Under the pieces are notes generated by a model. That model had not been told where the DNA came from. It did not search any database and worked only from the letters and a program-made list of their open reading frames with translations. 64,000 nucleotides of DNA from Thermanaerothrix sp034436175 (GTDB taxonomy: Bacteria > Chloroflexota > Anaerolineae > Anaerolineales > Anaerolineaceae): positions 44,969 to 108,968 of the forward strand of contig CAYRUO010000007.1 in assembly GCA_964427505.1 (NCBI GenBank), in the 5' to 3' direction. This document shows positions 32,859 to 41,074 of this stretch, in pieces. The position numbers and the translations under genes were made by a program. Numbering within the stretch: position 1 is the first letter of the stretch; each line of letters opens with the position of its first letter.

Positions 32859-34274
32859 TCACCACCCCCTGGCCACATCCGCCAAAGTCGTGTCCAGTTC
32901 GGCCAGGATATCGGGCAGGGCCGTGCGCGGGGTGGTGCCCTGCAAGGCCTGCGCAAAGGCATCCTGCACCACCCATTGCGCTTGCCGCCAGGCTGGGGTG
33001 TTAGGTGGTATCTGAGCAATGGGAATAAACGTTAGCGCTTCGCCCCACTGGGGATTTTCAGCGCGATAATCCTCAAGATACGCCAGTGTTGACGGTCCCA
33101 TCGGGTAACCACCGCCGGCGCGCACCAGCGCGGCCTGTGGCTGCGGCGCCTGCAGCCAGCGGATAAACAGCCAGGTCGCCAGTTCCTGCTCGGGTGTACT
33201 GCGCAGGATGCCATAGGAAAGACCGCTCACCAGAACCAGCGGCTTGTTCTTTCCCGGATAGGGGCGCACCGTCCATACATCTTGGCTGTGGTTGCGCTGC
33301 ATCGCCTCGCGCTGAGCCATCAGATCCAAGACCTCACCGCTGTAAAAGAGCGCCCGTCGCTGGGCAAAATAATCGTAGGGCGTAGGCTCACGTCCCACCC
33401 AGGCACACCCCTCGTCCACCAAATCCCGCAAAAAGGCCCAGGCTTCCAGCGCGGTTGGCTGATTGAAACGCCACCCGCCGCCGGCAGGGTCAAATTCATC
33501 TCGCAGGCCAAACGCGCGCAACCAGGCCAGGGCCGTAAGCGGATCGGTTGCCACCAGCCACCCCCCGGTGCCGTCGTTGGTGCGGTCGGCATCGCGGCGA
33601 TTGGCGGCTGCCGCCGCGCAGGCCTGGGCACGCCATTCTTCCAGGGTCTGGGGTGGAGCATGGAACCCTAACTCAGCCGCCCAGGTCAAGTTGTAATAGA
33701 GAACATTCGCACTGCGCAGTGCCGGCAGGCCAATTTGCCATCCATCCACCTGATCACTCTGCCAGAAGACCAGCGGTATCTCGGCCCGGCGCGCTTCGCT
33801 CAACCCCCACTCGCCGTCATTCAGCCAGTCATTGAGCAGACGCATACGGCCATCGCGCATGTGCCAAGTCAACAGGGTCGCCGAAGGTGCCACCACACCC
33901 TGGGCAACCAGGCCATCCGGATGCCCCTGTTCCACCCAATCGGCCAGCACCATGCTGCTGCCCGCCGAGACCACATTCACCTCAATTGCCCAGGGATTCT
34001 CGCGGTTGAACTGCGACGCTAAATTACTCAGAGTGGCCTCTAACTCCCCCACCCACGGATGCCAAAGGTTAACCTCAACCCCGTGCAGAGCCGCGGCAGA
34101 CCAGGCCGGGGTTTCGGTAGGCCATCTGGGCGATTGGGTAGCGCGCTGGGTTGGCGTGGAAAGCGGGGACAAGTCGGGGGTGGTTTCAGGTCGCGGCGCC
34201 ACTTGGCAGGCCGCCATCAGCCACACCAGTCCCACGATAAGGATTCCGCGTTTCAAACGATCAACCGGGCGCAT
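32859..34274 (-). CDS. ABC transporter extracellular binding lipoprotein (family 1)
   Basis: The 471-residue product has a signal peptide with lipobox LMAACQ and a Thr/Pro linker. The binding domain then begins VEVNLWHPWVGELEATL, with FNRENPWAIEVNVVSAG, typical of sugar-type (family 1) binding proteins. Further on, PLVLVSGLSYGILRSTPE and ATWLFIRWLQAPQPQA fit the same family. It would capture a sugar or oligosaccharide at the cell surface. No permease or ATPase gene is adjacent, so it is an orphan or works with a distant transporter. The NUDIX gene ends four bases upstream of its start. Confidence 0.88.
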   Translation of the reverse strand: MRPVDRLKRGILIVGLVWLMAACQVAPRPETTPDLSPLSTPTQRATQSPRWPTETPAWSAAALHGVEVNLWHPWVGELEATLSNLASQFNRENPWAIEVNVVSAGSSMVLADWVEQGHPDGLVAQGVVAPSATLLTWHMRDGRMRLLNDWLNDGEWGLSEARRAEIPLVFWQSDQVDGWQIGLPALRSANVLYYNLTWAAELGFHAPPQTLEEWRAQACAAAAANRRDADRTNDGTGGWLVATDPLTALAWLRAFGLRDEFDPAGGGWRFNQPTALEAWAFLRDLVDEGCAWVGREPTPYDYFAQRRALFYSGEVLDLMAQREAMQRNHSQDVWTVRPYPGKNKPLVLVSGLSYGILRSTPEQELATWLFIRWLQAPQPQAALVRAGGGYPMGPSTLAYLEDYRAENPQWGEALTFIPIAQIPPNTPAWRQAQWVVQDAFAQALQGTTPRTALPDILAELDTTLADVARGW

Positions 34275-34277
34275 GGC

Positions 34278-34901
34278 TCAATCGAAATCGGCAGGCCAAT
34301 CGGGATGCCGATAATGTTCAAACATGCGCTGAATCTCGTCCGGCGTCGTGCGTGCCAGCGAAAGCGGTGGAATGGCATCCGCGGCAAAGAAACCCACCCC
34401 ATCGGTCTCCAGGCTGGTTTGGGGTTCACCTCCCAACAACTCACAGCGCATGAATATCTTATAGAGGTGGAAAAGATAGGGCGGATGGCCGTGACAGTTG
34501 CGGTCGTACAGCGCCAGTAGTTTAACCGCCCGCACGCGGTACCCCGATTCCTCCCACACCTCGCGTTCGACCGCTCGGCTGGGAGGCTCTCCCACATCTA
34601 CCCAACCGCCGGGCAACGTCCACCCACCATCGGCGCGTTCCTTGACCAGCAATAAGCGCCCCTGCGCATCAAAGACCACCCCGCGGATGTCCACTTTGGG
34701 GGTGGCGTAACCCGCCTCGCGCATCAGCACCTCCGCAACCACCTCAGCGCCCACATTGCTGTGAGCGGTAATGATTTCAGCCGCGATCGCTTGCAGGGCA
34801 CGATAGCGTTCGGCATCATACGGATTAGGGGTATAGGCCAAGCCGGATTGGGCCAGCGCCTGCAGGCGCTGTGCCCATTCCAGCCACTTAGGTTGAGTCA
34901 T
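34278..34901 (-). CDS. NUDIX hydrolase with N-terminal helical domain
   Basis: The 207-residue product has an N-terminal helical part (about 1-65, WLEWAQRLQALAQSGLAYT) followed by the NUDIX fold. The NUDIX box is complete: GGWVDVGEPPSRAVEREVWE plus ESGY, with the Glu residues that bind Mg2+. The two-domain form resembles bacterial hydrolases of ADP-ribose or other nucleotide sugars. It lies between the sugar-binding lipoprotein and pheT, close enough on both sides to share a transcript. Confidence 0.9.
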   Translation of the reverse strand: MTQPKWLEWAQRLQALAQSGLAYTPNPYDAERYRALQAIAAEIITAHSNVGAEVVAEVLMREAGYATPKVDIRGVVFDAQGRLLLVKERADGGWTLPGGWVDVGEPPSRAVEREVWEESGYRVRAVKLLALYDRNCHGHPPYLFHLYKIFMRCELLGGEPQTSLETDGVGFFAADAIPPLSLARTTPDEIQRMFEHYRHPDWPADFD

Positions 34902-34910
34902 AAGCCTCCG

Positions 34911-37442
34911 CTAACTGCGCAAACGCGCTCCCAGAGTTTGCTCCAGGCGGCGGATAATCTTCTGCCGAATTTGCGCGGCTTCGGCATCGGTAAGGGTGTG
35001 ATCCGGCGCCTGATAGGTCAAATTATACGCCAGGCTCTTCTTCCCGGCCCCAATTTGCTCACCGCGGAAGACGTCGAACAACTGCACGCGTGTCAGCCAT
35101 TTACCACCGGCCTGGCGGATCACCGCCTCGACCTGAGCCGCCGGCACACTCTCATCCACCACCACGGCGATGTCCTCGATCACCGGCGGATAAACCGGCA
35201 CCGCGCTTACCTCAAAGCGTTGCGGCACCAGCGCCAGCAGGGCCTGGGCATCCAATTCGGCCACCAGCACCGGCGCCGGGCCGAAGTCGTAGCGTTCCTT
35301 GACCAGTGGGTGCACCTCGCCCAGATAGCCCAGGTCCTGATCGCCGCTGTAGAGCCGGGCGCATTTACCCGGATGCAGGTTGGGCTGCTGTCCCGGTTCA
35401 ACCCGCCATTGAGGCAGGTGCAAGGCTTCGGCCAGGGCTTCGAGAATCCCCTTGAGGTCAAAGAAATCCGCCACGGGAGGTTCGGCACGATCCCAAGCCG
35501 GCAAGTGGCGCACACCGCTCAACACCATGGCCAAGCGCAAGGGCTCGGCGGGCAAATCTTGTTCTACCTGGGGCAGAAATACCGGCCCGATTTCAAAGAA
35601 TGCCAGGCGGTCGGTCAAACGGGCATTGCGTTCGGCGATCTCCAACACCCCCGCCAGCAAACTACGGCGCATCACACTGCGTTCCGGCGCAATTGGGTTA
35701 GCCAGGCGCACGTATTCCGGTGGGGTATAGTCGCCTTCTGCCGGTGCCAGCCAGCGCGCCTCGCGTTCCGGCGAGGTCAGGCGGTAGGTCACCACCTCTT
35801 GTAGTCCCAGCCCGACCAACACATCGCGCAGGGCTTCCTCAGCATCCAACAAGGGCTGATTGCGCTGTCGCGGTAGGGGGTCGGCGGGTAACGTCTCCGG
35901 CAGGCGGTCATAGCCATACAAGCGGGCAATCTCTTCGATCAGATCCGCCTTGCCAATCACCCCTTCGCTGATATCCAAGCGGTGCGGGGGCACTTTGGCC
36001 ATAACGGTATCTCCCTCCACCCGGCAGGTGAATTCCAAACGCCCCAACAGGTCGGCCGCTTCTGCCGCCGTGAGCGGCACCCCCAGCCAGCGCCGCACCT
36101 CGGCCTCGCTCAACCGGATCTCCGGATCTACGTGCGGCTGGGGGTAGGCGTCAATCAAACCCTCGGCCACCCGCCCACCGCTCCAAGCGGCCATATAGGC
36201 CAAACACACCTGCACCGCCTCGGGTGCCAACGCCGGATGCACCCCACGCGCAAAACGATAGGCGGCCTCAGAGTTGATGCGTAAGGCTGAGGCGGTGCGG
36301 CGGACGTGCACCGGGTTCCAGGTTGCACCTTCGAGCAATACATTACGCGTGGTCTCGGTAACCTCGCTCTCCAAGCCGCCCATAATACCGGCCAAAGAGA
36401 GCGGGCCGGCCGTATCCGTGACCAGGATCATGTAGGGTTCTAATTCGCGTTCGACGCCGTCCAGCGTGGTCAGGCGCTCGCCCTCACGCGCGGCACGGGT
36501 GATAATCGTTGGGGATTGACCACCCGCACGCGCTTTAAGCACATCATAATCGAAAGCATGCAGAGGCTCGCCCAGCATCAACATAACGTAGTTGGTCGCA
36601 TCTACCACGCTGTTGATCGGGCGCATCCCGGCCAGGCGCAACCGGCGCTGCACCCAATACGGGCTGGGGCGCGGGGTCACCCCCTCGATCAGGCCCAGCA
36701 CAAAACGCGGGTTCAGGCTCGGGTCGGTGATTTCGATGGCCGCCCGCCCGTTGATGGAACCGCTCTGTTCAAAGGGGGGCAAAGCGGGTCGGCGCAGTGG
36801 TTTACCCGTTAGCGCCGCCAATTCGCGCGCTACCCCCAGGATGCTGGCCGCCCGGATCATATTGGGCAGGATGGCGATTTCCAGCACCGCATCGCCCATG
36901 TAGTCCACCAGCGGCACCCCGACCGGGGCATCGTCATCCAGGATGATGATGCCCTCGTGTTCTTCGGAAATACCCAATTCCTTCTCCGAGCAGACCATAG
37001 AGAACGACTCGATGCCGCGAATCTTAGTGCGCTTGAGCGTGGTCAGGACAAAACCGGGTTGATGCCCATCGTAGAGGCGTGCCCCTTCGCGGGCATAAGC
37101 CACCTTAAGCGGTTTGGGAAGCGGCCCCTGCCCTTTATAGGGGAACAGGTTGGGCGCGCCGGTCAGCACGGTCAGCGTCTCGCGCCCATCAAAGAGGCGG
37201 CACAGAACCAACCGATCTGCGTTGGGATGAGGCATGACCTCTTCAATCTGCGCCACCACGATCTTATCGGGATCCCAGGAAAGGCCTTCAATCTTGAACT
37301 CATGCGCCCCCTCTGGCATGGGCAGTCCCACCAGGCGAATTTCTTCCACCTCCAGCCCGGCCATGGTCAGGCGATAGGCCAATTCGGGCAAGGAAAGATC
37401 AATTTCTACAAATTCCTTCAACCACGAGAGCGGTACTTTCAT
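34911..37442 (-). CDS. pheT: Phenylalanyl-tRNA synthetase beta subunit
   Basis: The 843-residue product has the full PheT plan. It starts MKVPLSWLKEFVEIDLSL. An EMAP/OB-type tRNA-binding domain (about 45-150) includes ADRLVLCRLF. The B3/B4 editing domain (about 220-400) has MILVTDTAGPLSLAGIMGG. A B5 domain, the synthetase-like core and the C-terminal anticodon-binding ferredoxin-like domain (from about 750, VYPPVIEDIAVVVDE) complete it. With PheS it forms the alpha2-beta2 enzyme and clears mischarged Tyr. It is downstream of pheS by 30 bases, under the same T-box. Confidence 0.97.
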   Translation of the reverse strand: MKVPLSWLKEFVEIDLSLPELAYRLTMAGLEVEEIRLVGLPMPEGAHEFKIEGLSWDPDKIVVAQIEEVMPHPNADRLVLCRLFDGRETLTVLTGAPNLFPYKGQGPLPKPLKVAYAREGARLYDGHQPGFVLTTLKRTKIRGIESFSMVCSEKELGISEEHEGIIILDDDAPVGVPLVDYMGDAVLEIAILPNMIRAASILGVARELAALTGKPLRRPALPPFEQSGSINGRAAIEITDPSLNPRFVLGLIEGVTPRPSPYWVQRRLRLAGMRPINSVVDATNYVMLMLGEPLHAFDYDVLKARAGGQSPTIITRAAREGERLTTLDGVERELEPYMILVTDTAGPLSLAGIMGGLESEVTETTRNVLLEGATWNPVHVRRTASALRINSEAAYRFARGVHPALAPEAVQVCLAYMAAWSGGRVAEGLIDAYPQPHVDPEIRLSEAEVRRWLGVPLTAAEAADLLGRLEFTCRVEGDTVMAKVPPHRLDISEGVIGKADLIEEIARLYGYDRLPETLPADPLPRQRNQPLLDAEEALRDVLVGLGLQEVVTYRLTSPEREARWLAPAEGDYTPPEYVRLANPIAPERSVMRRSLLAGVLEIAERNARLTDRLAFFEIGPVFLPQVEQDLPAEPLRLAMVLSGVRHLPAWDRAEPPVADFFDLKGILEALAEALHLPQWRVEPGQQPNLHPGKCARLYSGDQDLGYLGEVHPLVKERYDFGPAPVLVAELDAQALLALVPQRFEVSAVPVYPPVIEDIAVVVDESVPAAQVEAVIRQAGGKWLTRVQLFDVFRGEQIGAGKKSLAYNLTYQAPDHTLTDAEAAQIRQKIIRRLEQTLGARLRS

Positions 37443-37472
37443 CTTACCTCCATGCGTTCGACGGATCTCAAT

Positions 37473-38513
37473 CTAAAATTGGCTCAGGAAACGGACGTCA
37501 TTCGCCCAGAAATAGCGGATATCTTCGATGCGATGGAGCAGCATGGTGATACGCTCCACCCCCATTCCGGCCGCAAAGCCGCTGAATTCCTCGGGATCGT
37601 AGCCGCCGTTGCGCAGCACGGTCGGATGCACCATGCCACAGCCCAAGATCTCCAACCAGCCGGAGCCCTTGCATACCGTACACCCCTTACCCCCACAGAC
37701 AAAACACTCCACATCCATCTCCGCACTGGGTTCGGTGAAGGGGAAGTATGAGGGTCGCAAGCGGGTGCGTGCTTGCTCGCCAAAGAGACGGCGGGCAAAG
37801 GTGTTCAGCGTGCCTTTTAGATCGCTGAAGGTGATATTACGCCCTACCGCCAACACCTCGACCTGGTTGAACTGGATCTCCGAGCGGGCGCTGATCTGCT
37901 CATAGCGATAGCACATACCCGGCAAGATGACGCGAATGGGCTCCGGTGCGCGCTCGCGCATAACGTGAATCTGACCCGGCGAGGTGTGAGTGCGCAACAA
38001 TACGCCGGGAGTCGTGGTATAAAACGTGTCCCATAAGTCCCGCGCCGGGTGGTGCGCCGGCATGTTCAGCAGTTCGAAATTATAGGCATCGCTCTCCACC
38101 TCGCGACTGCGATAGACCTGAAAGCCCATCTCGGCAAAGATGTGCACAATACGCCGCAAGGTGCGCGTGGTGGGATGCAAACCGCCCAGTTCCGGACGTC
38201 GTCCGGGTAGGGTCACGTCCAGGCGCTCACTTTCCAAGGCTCGGCGCAGGGCTTCGGCGCGCAAAGCCGCCTGGCGCTCTTCCAGCGCGGCTTCCAGGGC
38301 CTGCTTGACTTGATTGGCGCGCTGTCCCACCTGGGGACGCACTTCCTTTGGCAATTGCCCCAAGCGCGAAAAGACCTGCATCAAGGGCGCATTGCGTCCC
38401 AAGTAAGCCACCCGCCAGGCCTGCAAAGCAGCCTCGTCAGCCACATTCTGCAAATCTTCCAGTGCTTTTGCCTGCAAGGTCTCTAACTCTTGAATCTCGG
38501 GAATATCACCCAT
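37473..38513 (-). CDS. pheS: Phenylalanyl-tRNA synthetase alpha subunit
   Basis: I start at the ATG at 38513, which has GGAGGTTGCACG upstream. A longer frame would run into the T-box leader. The 346-residue product has the N-terminal coiled coil (LQAKALEDLQNVADEAALQA), then the class II core: motif 2 with RVILPGMCYRYEQ and motif 3 GFAAGMGVERITML. A CxxC pair lies in CVCGGKGCTVCKGSG, typical of many PheS enzymes. It makes Phe-AMP and charges tRNA-Phe. Expression is governed by the T-box leader directly upstream. Confidence 0.97.
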   Translation of the reverse strand: MGDIPEIQELETLQAKALEDLQNVADEAALQAWRVAYLGRNAPLMQVFSRLGQLPKEVRPQVGQRANQVKQALEAALEERQAALRAEALRRALESERLDVTLPGRRPELGGLHPTTRTLRRIVHIFAEMGFQVYRSREVESDAYNFELLNMPAHHPARDLWDTFYTTTPGVLLRTHTSPGQIHVMRERAPEPIRVILPGMCYRYEQISARSEIQFNQVEVLAVGRNITFSDLKGTLNTFARRLFGEQARTRLRPSYFPFTEPSAEMDVECFVCGGKGCTVCKGSGWLEILGCGMVHPTVLRNGGYDPEEFSGFAAGMGVERITMLLHRIEDIRYFWANDVRFLSQF

Positions 38514-38531
38514 CGTGCAACCTCCACGAAA

Positions 38532-38857
38532 TAAAAATCCCGTCCCGGTCAGGGACGGGGTTTCAGCCCGCGGTACCACCCTGATTGGCTGTGTCTCCAC
38601 AGCCCACTCGACCAACAGCCGCGCGTAACGCGGCGATTGGCGTGCCCGCTAACGGGGGCCAGGCGGCTCAGACTACTTACCTGCACGGTACAATGCCGAG
38701 GTGAGGCAGGTTTCCCCTGAGCGGCTCGGGAGGGAACTTCGACCGGTTTCCAACGAGTTGGGGTCTCAGCCTACGCCCCAACCTCTCTGGCGCCTTCCGC
38801 CGATCTACTTTCCTCCGTCAGCGCCGTTGTGCCATCTTTGGGGTGTCGCACAAATCT
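38532..38857 (-). promoter_or_regulatory. T-box leader of pheST (Phe specifier)
   Basis: On the minus strand the invariant T-box sequence AGGGTGGTACCGCG lies at 38569-38582. It is followed by a terminator hairpin, CCCGTCCC/GGGACGGG (38539-38559), with a T-rich tail. Upstream, a stem I region has AAAGTAGA, AGAGAGG and a TTC triplet at 38734-38736 in GAAGTTCCC, which is the likely Phe specifier. Uncharged tRNA-Phe would stabilise the antiterminator and allow pheST to be read. Confidence 0.9.
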
Positions 38858-38863
38858 GGCTTT

Positions 38864-38891
38864 ATTATCGGCAAAAGCAAGGGGTTGTCAA
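38864..38891 (-). promoter_or_regulatory. Promoter of the pheST T-box transcript
   Basis: A perfect TTGACA (38886-38891) and GATAAT (38864-38869) are 16 bases apart on the minus strand. Transcription would start near 38857, at the head of the T-box. Confidence 0.75.
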
Positions 38892-38896
38892 GGGCG

Positions 38897-38925
38897 TTGC
38901 CATAATCCCCCACTTGGGCTAAAAT
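38897..38925 (+). promoter_or_regulatory. Promoter giving a near-leaderless delta' mRNA
   Basis: TTGCCA and TAAAAT are 17 bases apart (both 5/6). The -10 ends ten bases before the ATG at 38936. It lies back to back with the pheST promoter. Confidence 0.65.
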
Positions 38926-38935
38926 CCTAAACACC

Positions 38936-39946
38936 ATGGGCTGGGAGATTTGGGGTCACACCTGGGCTGTTAACCTGCTACAAGGGCATCTAAGACAAGG
39001 GCGCGTTCGCCATGCTTACCTGTTCTGCGGGCCGAACGGGGTCGGGCGGCGCACGCTGGCTCTGTGCTTTGCCCAAGCCCTCAACTGCCCCCAACCACTT
39101 GCTCCGGGTGAGCCCTGCGGCACCTGCCGCACCTGCCGCCAAATCGCCCAAATGGCTCATCCCGATTTACTCCCGGTGCAGGTCGAGAGTGGGAACACAC
39201 TCAAAGTGGATCAGGTACGCGCCCTACAACACGATTTACAACTGGCACCCTACGAGAGCCGCTACCGTGTGGCGCTTCTTCTGAATATGGAACGTGCCAC
39301 CATCAGCGCGCAAAATGCCCTACTGAAAACCCTGGAAGAACCTCCCGGCCAGGCCATTTTACTGCTCACCGCCGATACACCCGAAAGCCTGCTCCCGACC
39401 ATTGTTTCGCGTTGTGAGGTACTGCGCCTACGCCCCCTCCCCCCTGCCGACCTTGCCCTTATTCTGACGCAGGAACGCGACATTTCCCCCGATCAGGCGC
39501 GCGAACTGGCCCATCTCGCCGGGGGATGCCCGGGATTAGCACTGCGTTTTTACACCGAATCCGAGCGCTACCAAGACCACCAACGCTGGCTGCAAGATGC
39601 CCTCTATTTGCTCGGTCAAGGACGCGTGGAGCGCTTCCAATATATCGAGAACCTGAGCAAAGACCGCGATACGTTCCGCGCGGCCTTGCAAGCCTGGATG
39701 ACGCTTTGGCGTGATCTTTTTCTCTGCGTCAGCGCAGCCGATGTGCCCCTGACCAACCTGGCATTTGAATCCGCCCTACGCGCTCTGGCACACCACTTGG
39801 ATGAGCGGCAGGTTACCTACTGCTTGGCTGCACTGGAACAGGGGCTAGCCCATCTGGATGCCAATCTCAATGCCCGCTTGCTGGGGGAAATTCTGCTCTT
39901 GGGCTGGCCTTACTTGAAGCCGGAACATGTGGGCGCTCCGGCCTGA
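38936..39946 (+). CDS. holB: DNA polymerase III delta' subunit (HolB-like)
   Basis: The 336-residue product begins with the clamp-loader N-terminus (WGHTWAVNLLQGHLRQGRVRH). The Walker A is altered (GPNGVGRRT, with Arg in place of the usual Lys), as expected of a non-catalytic delta'. A zinc site has CGTCRTC plus an upstream Cys. VDQVRALQHDLQ, NALLKTLEEPP and the arginine-finger motif SRCE follow. It is part of the clamp loader that opens the beta ring. No ribosome site precedes the start; the promoter position implies a leaderless message. Confidence 0.9.
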   Translation: MGWEIWGHTWAVNLLQGHLRQGRVRHAYLFCGPNGVGRRTLALCFAQALNCPQPLAPGEPCGTCRTCRQIAQMAHPDLLPVQVESGNTLKVDQVRALQHDLQLAPYESRYRVALLLNMERATISAQNALLKTLEEPPGQAILLLTADTPESLLPTIVSRCEVLRLRPLPPADLALILTQERDISPDQARELAHLAGGCPGLALRFYTESERYQDHQRWLQDALYLLGQGRVERFQYIENLSKDRDTFRAALQAWMTLWRDLFLCVSAADVPLTNLAFESALRALAHHLDERQVTYCLAALEQGLAHLDANLNARLLGEILLLGWPYLKPEHVGAPA

Positions 39947-40026
39947 AAATCACCCCTAGATACACCCAAGTCGTGCTATAATTAAGACAAATATTGTCAT
40001 ATTATCTCTGTTCAAGGAGTGGCCCA

Positions 40027-40215
40027 ATGTATCCAGAAGCCGAATTTGACGCTTGTGGTTGTGGTGGTCAGTGCGGTTGCAGTAGCGAGCACGGCGCGAT
40101 GGTTGCCCTAACTCGTGAGGAATACATTCAGCGTCTGGAAGCCTACCTGCGTGAACTGCGCGCCGAGATCGAAGCCGTGGAGCGCGAATTGGCCGAACTG
40201 CGCCAAGTTGCCTAA
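40027..40215 (+). CDS. 62-residue Cys-rich coiled-coil protein
   Basis: The ATG at 40027 has AAGGAGTGG upstream. The short product begins MYPEAEFDACGCGGQCGCSS, with four Cys in a tight C-x-C, C-x-C arrangement fit for a metal ion, followed by a 35-residue amphipathic coiled coil (YIQRLEAYLRELRAEIEAVE). I do not know the family. It stands just before the ArsR metalloid cluster, so metal or metalloid binding is a fair but unproved idea. Small FmdB-like or DUF5320-like proteins have a similar layout. Confidence 0.7.
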   Translation: MYPEAEFDACGCGGQCGCSSEHGAMVALTREEYIQRLEAYLRELRAEIEAVERELAELRQVA

Positions 40216-40275
40216 CGTCTGGCTTACCCACACCACCGACAAGGATGTGGGTCAAACATCACCACGTTTTGATGA

Positions 40276-40303
40276 TAAACAGCGCTTGACAGGGCGCTGT
40301 TTA
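40276..40303. repeat. Perfect 10-bp inverted repeat with the arsR -35 box in its loop
   Basis: TAAACAGCGC and GCGCTGTTTA flank an eight-base loop, TTGACAGG. The loop begins with the consensus -35 hexamer of the next promoter. It may be an operator, or a terminator for the small upstream gene. Confidence 0.6.
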
Positions 40304-40313
40304 GATTTAAAAT
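40286..40313 (+). promoter_or_regulatory. arsR promoter
   Basis: A perfect TTGACA and TAAAAT are 16 bases apart. Transcription would start near 40320, inside the operator and only a few bases before the first ATG. Confidence 0.7.
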
Positions 40314-40332
40314 AACATTCGTTATGTTGAAT
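40310..40332. promoter_or_regulatory. ArsR-type operator, copy 1
   Basis: AAATAACATTC, then eight bases, then GAAT. The same arrangement recurs at 41039-41061 in front of the permease gene. This copy spans the start codon of arsR, which suits autorepression. Confidence 0.6.
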
Positions 40333-40704
40333 ATGGATGAAGGAACCTCGTTTACCGATCAGTTCAACCCTGCCGCCGATATCTTCCGTGCCCTGGCGCA
40401 TCCGGTGCGCCTGGCCCTGCTGGAATTACTGCGTGAAGGTGAGGTTTGCGTCTGCCATATCCAGGCCGTGCTCGGCTTGCGGCAGGCGTATATCTCCCAG
40501 CAGTTAATGTTCCTGCGTCAAAGCGGCCTGGTTAGCGCGCGGCGCCAGGGTTGGAACGTGTATTACCGGGTTACTAACCCCCGCATTTTCGAGGTATTAG
40601 ATCAAGTCAAAGCCATGCTCCCCGCGCCGTTTCAACCTTGGCTGGCGCCAGAAGCCGTTAACTGTTCGTGCCCCAAATGCCGTGTGGCATCTCAGCCTGG
40701 CTAG
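40324..40704 (+). CDS. ArsR/SmtB family repressor
   Basis: The 126-residue product (123 if the ATG at 40333 is used) has the ArsR winged helix: ADIFRALAHPVRLALLELL, the metal-binding-loop motif EVCVCHIQ (Cys-x-Cys, as in arsenic sensors), then QAYISQQLMFLRQSGLV and the wing RRQGWNVYYRV. A C-terminal pair CSCPKC could add ligands. It probably senses As(III) or a thiophilic metal and lets go of its operator. The start codon lies within the operator, a few bases from the predicted transcript start, so the message is nearly leaderless. Confidence 0.92.
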   Translation: MLNMDEGTSFTDQFNPAADIFRALAHPVRLALLELLREGEVCVCHIQAVLGLRQAYISQQLMFLRQSGLVSARRQGWNVYYRVTNPRIFEVLDQVKAMLPAPFQPWLAPEAVNCSCPKCRVASQPG

Positions 40705-40746
40705 AGTCGAGGCCCTCATCCCTACCCTGTACCACGGAGGACATCT

Positions 40747-40995
40747 ATGCTCACCATCAAAGTCTTAGGACCCGGCTGTGCCAACTGCAAGCGTTTAGAA
40801 GCCCTCACACGGGCGGTGATTGCCGAACTCGGCCTCGAAGCGCGGATTGAAAAAGTAGAAGACCTGGACGCCATCATGGCTTACCCCATCCTGGCAACCC
40901 CGGCCTTGGTGATCAACGAGCGTGTGGTGTGCTCCGGGCGGGTGCCCTCACGCACCGAGATCGCCCAGTGGCTGAGCGTTTCTGAGAAAGCGTAA
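40747..40995 (+). CDS. Redox-active disulfide protein (thioredoxin-like, MTH895 type)
   Basis: The 82-residue product has a GGAGG leader (ACCACGGAGGACATCT). It shows the small thioredoxin fold of redox-active disulfide proteins: LTIKVLGPGCANCKRLE with the CxxC active site, IEKVEDLDAIMAYPI, the cis-Pro motif ATPALVIN, and VVCSGRVPS. Such genes often accompany ArsR regulators and DUF318 permeases. It may reduce the metalloid, pass it on, or service the permease thiols. It lies 42 bases after arsR, on the same transcript, with a terminator just behind. Confidence 0.9.
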   Translation: MLTIKVLGPGCANCKRLEALTRAVIAELGLEARIEKVEDLDAIMAYPILATPALVINERVVCSGRVPSRTEIAQWLSVSEKA

Positions 40996-41009
40996 GTCTA
41001 CTGTACCGA

Positions 41010-41034
41010 CGGGCTCGCTTGCCCGCCTTTTTTT
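41010..41034 (+). terminator. Terminator between the redox protein and permease genes
   Basis: CGGGC/GCCCG stem with a six-base loop, followed by CC and seven T. It separates the two transcripts of the cluster, which fits the second operator that follows. Confidence 0.8.
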
Positions 41035-41038
41035 GCCG

Positions 41039-41061
41039 AAATAACATTCCAATTCACGAAT
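41039..41061. promoter_or_regulatory. ArsR-type operator, copy 2
   Basis: AAATAACATTC, eight bases, GAAT: identical at all 15 fixed positions to copy 1 at 40310, with a different spacer. It ends 13 bases before the permease start. Confidence 0.6.
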
Positions 41062-41074
41062 AAGGATAATACCG

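Noticed and set aside
34761..35804. Long plus-strand frame of 347 codons
   Set aside because: Shadow of pheT and the NUDIX gene on the other strand; no family features.
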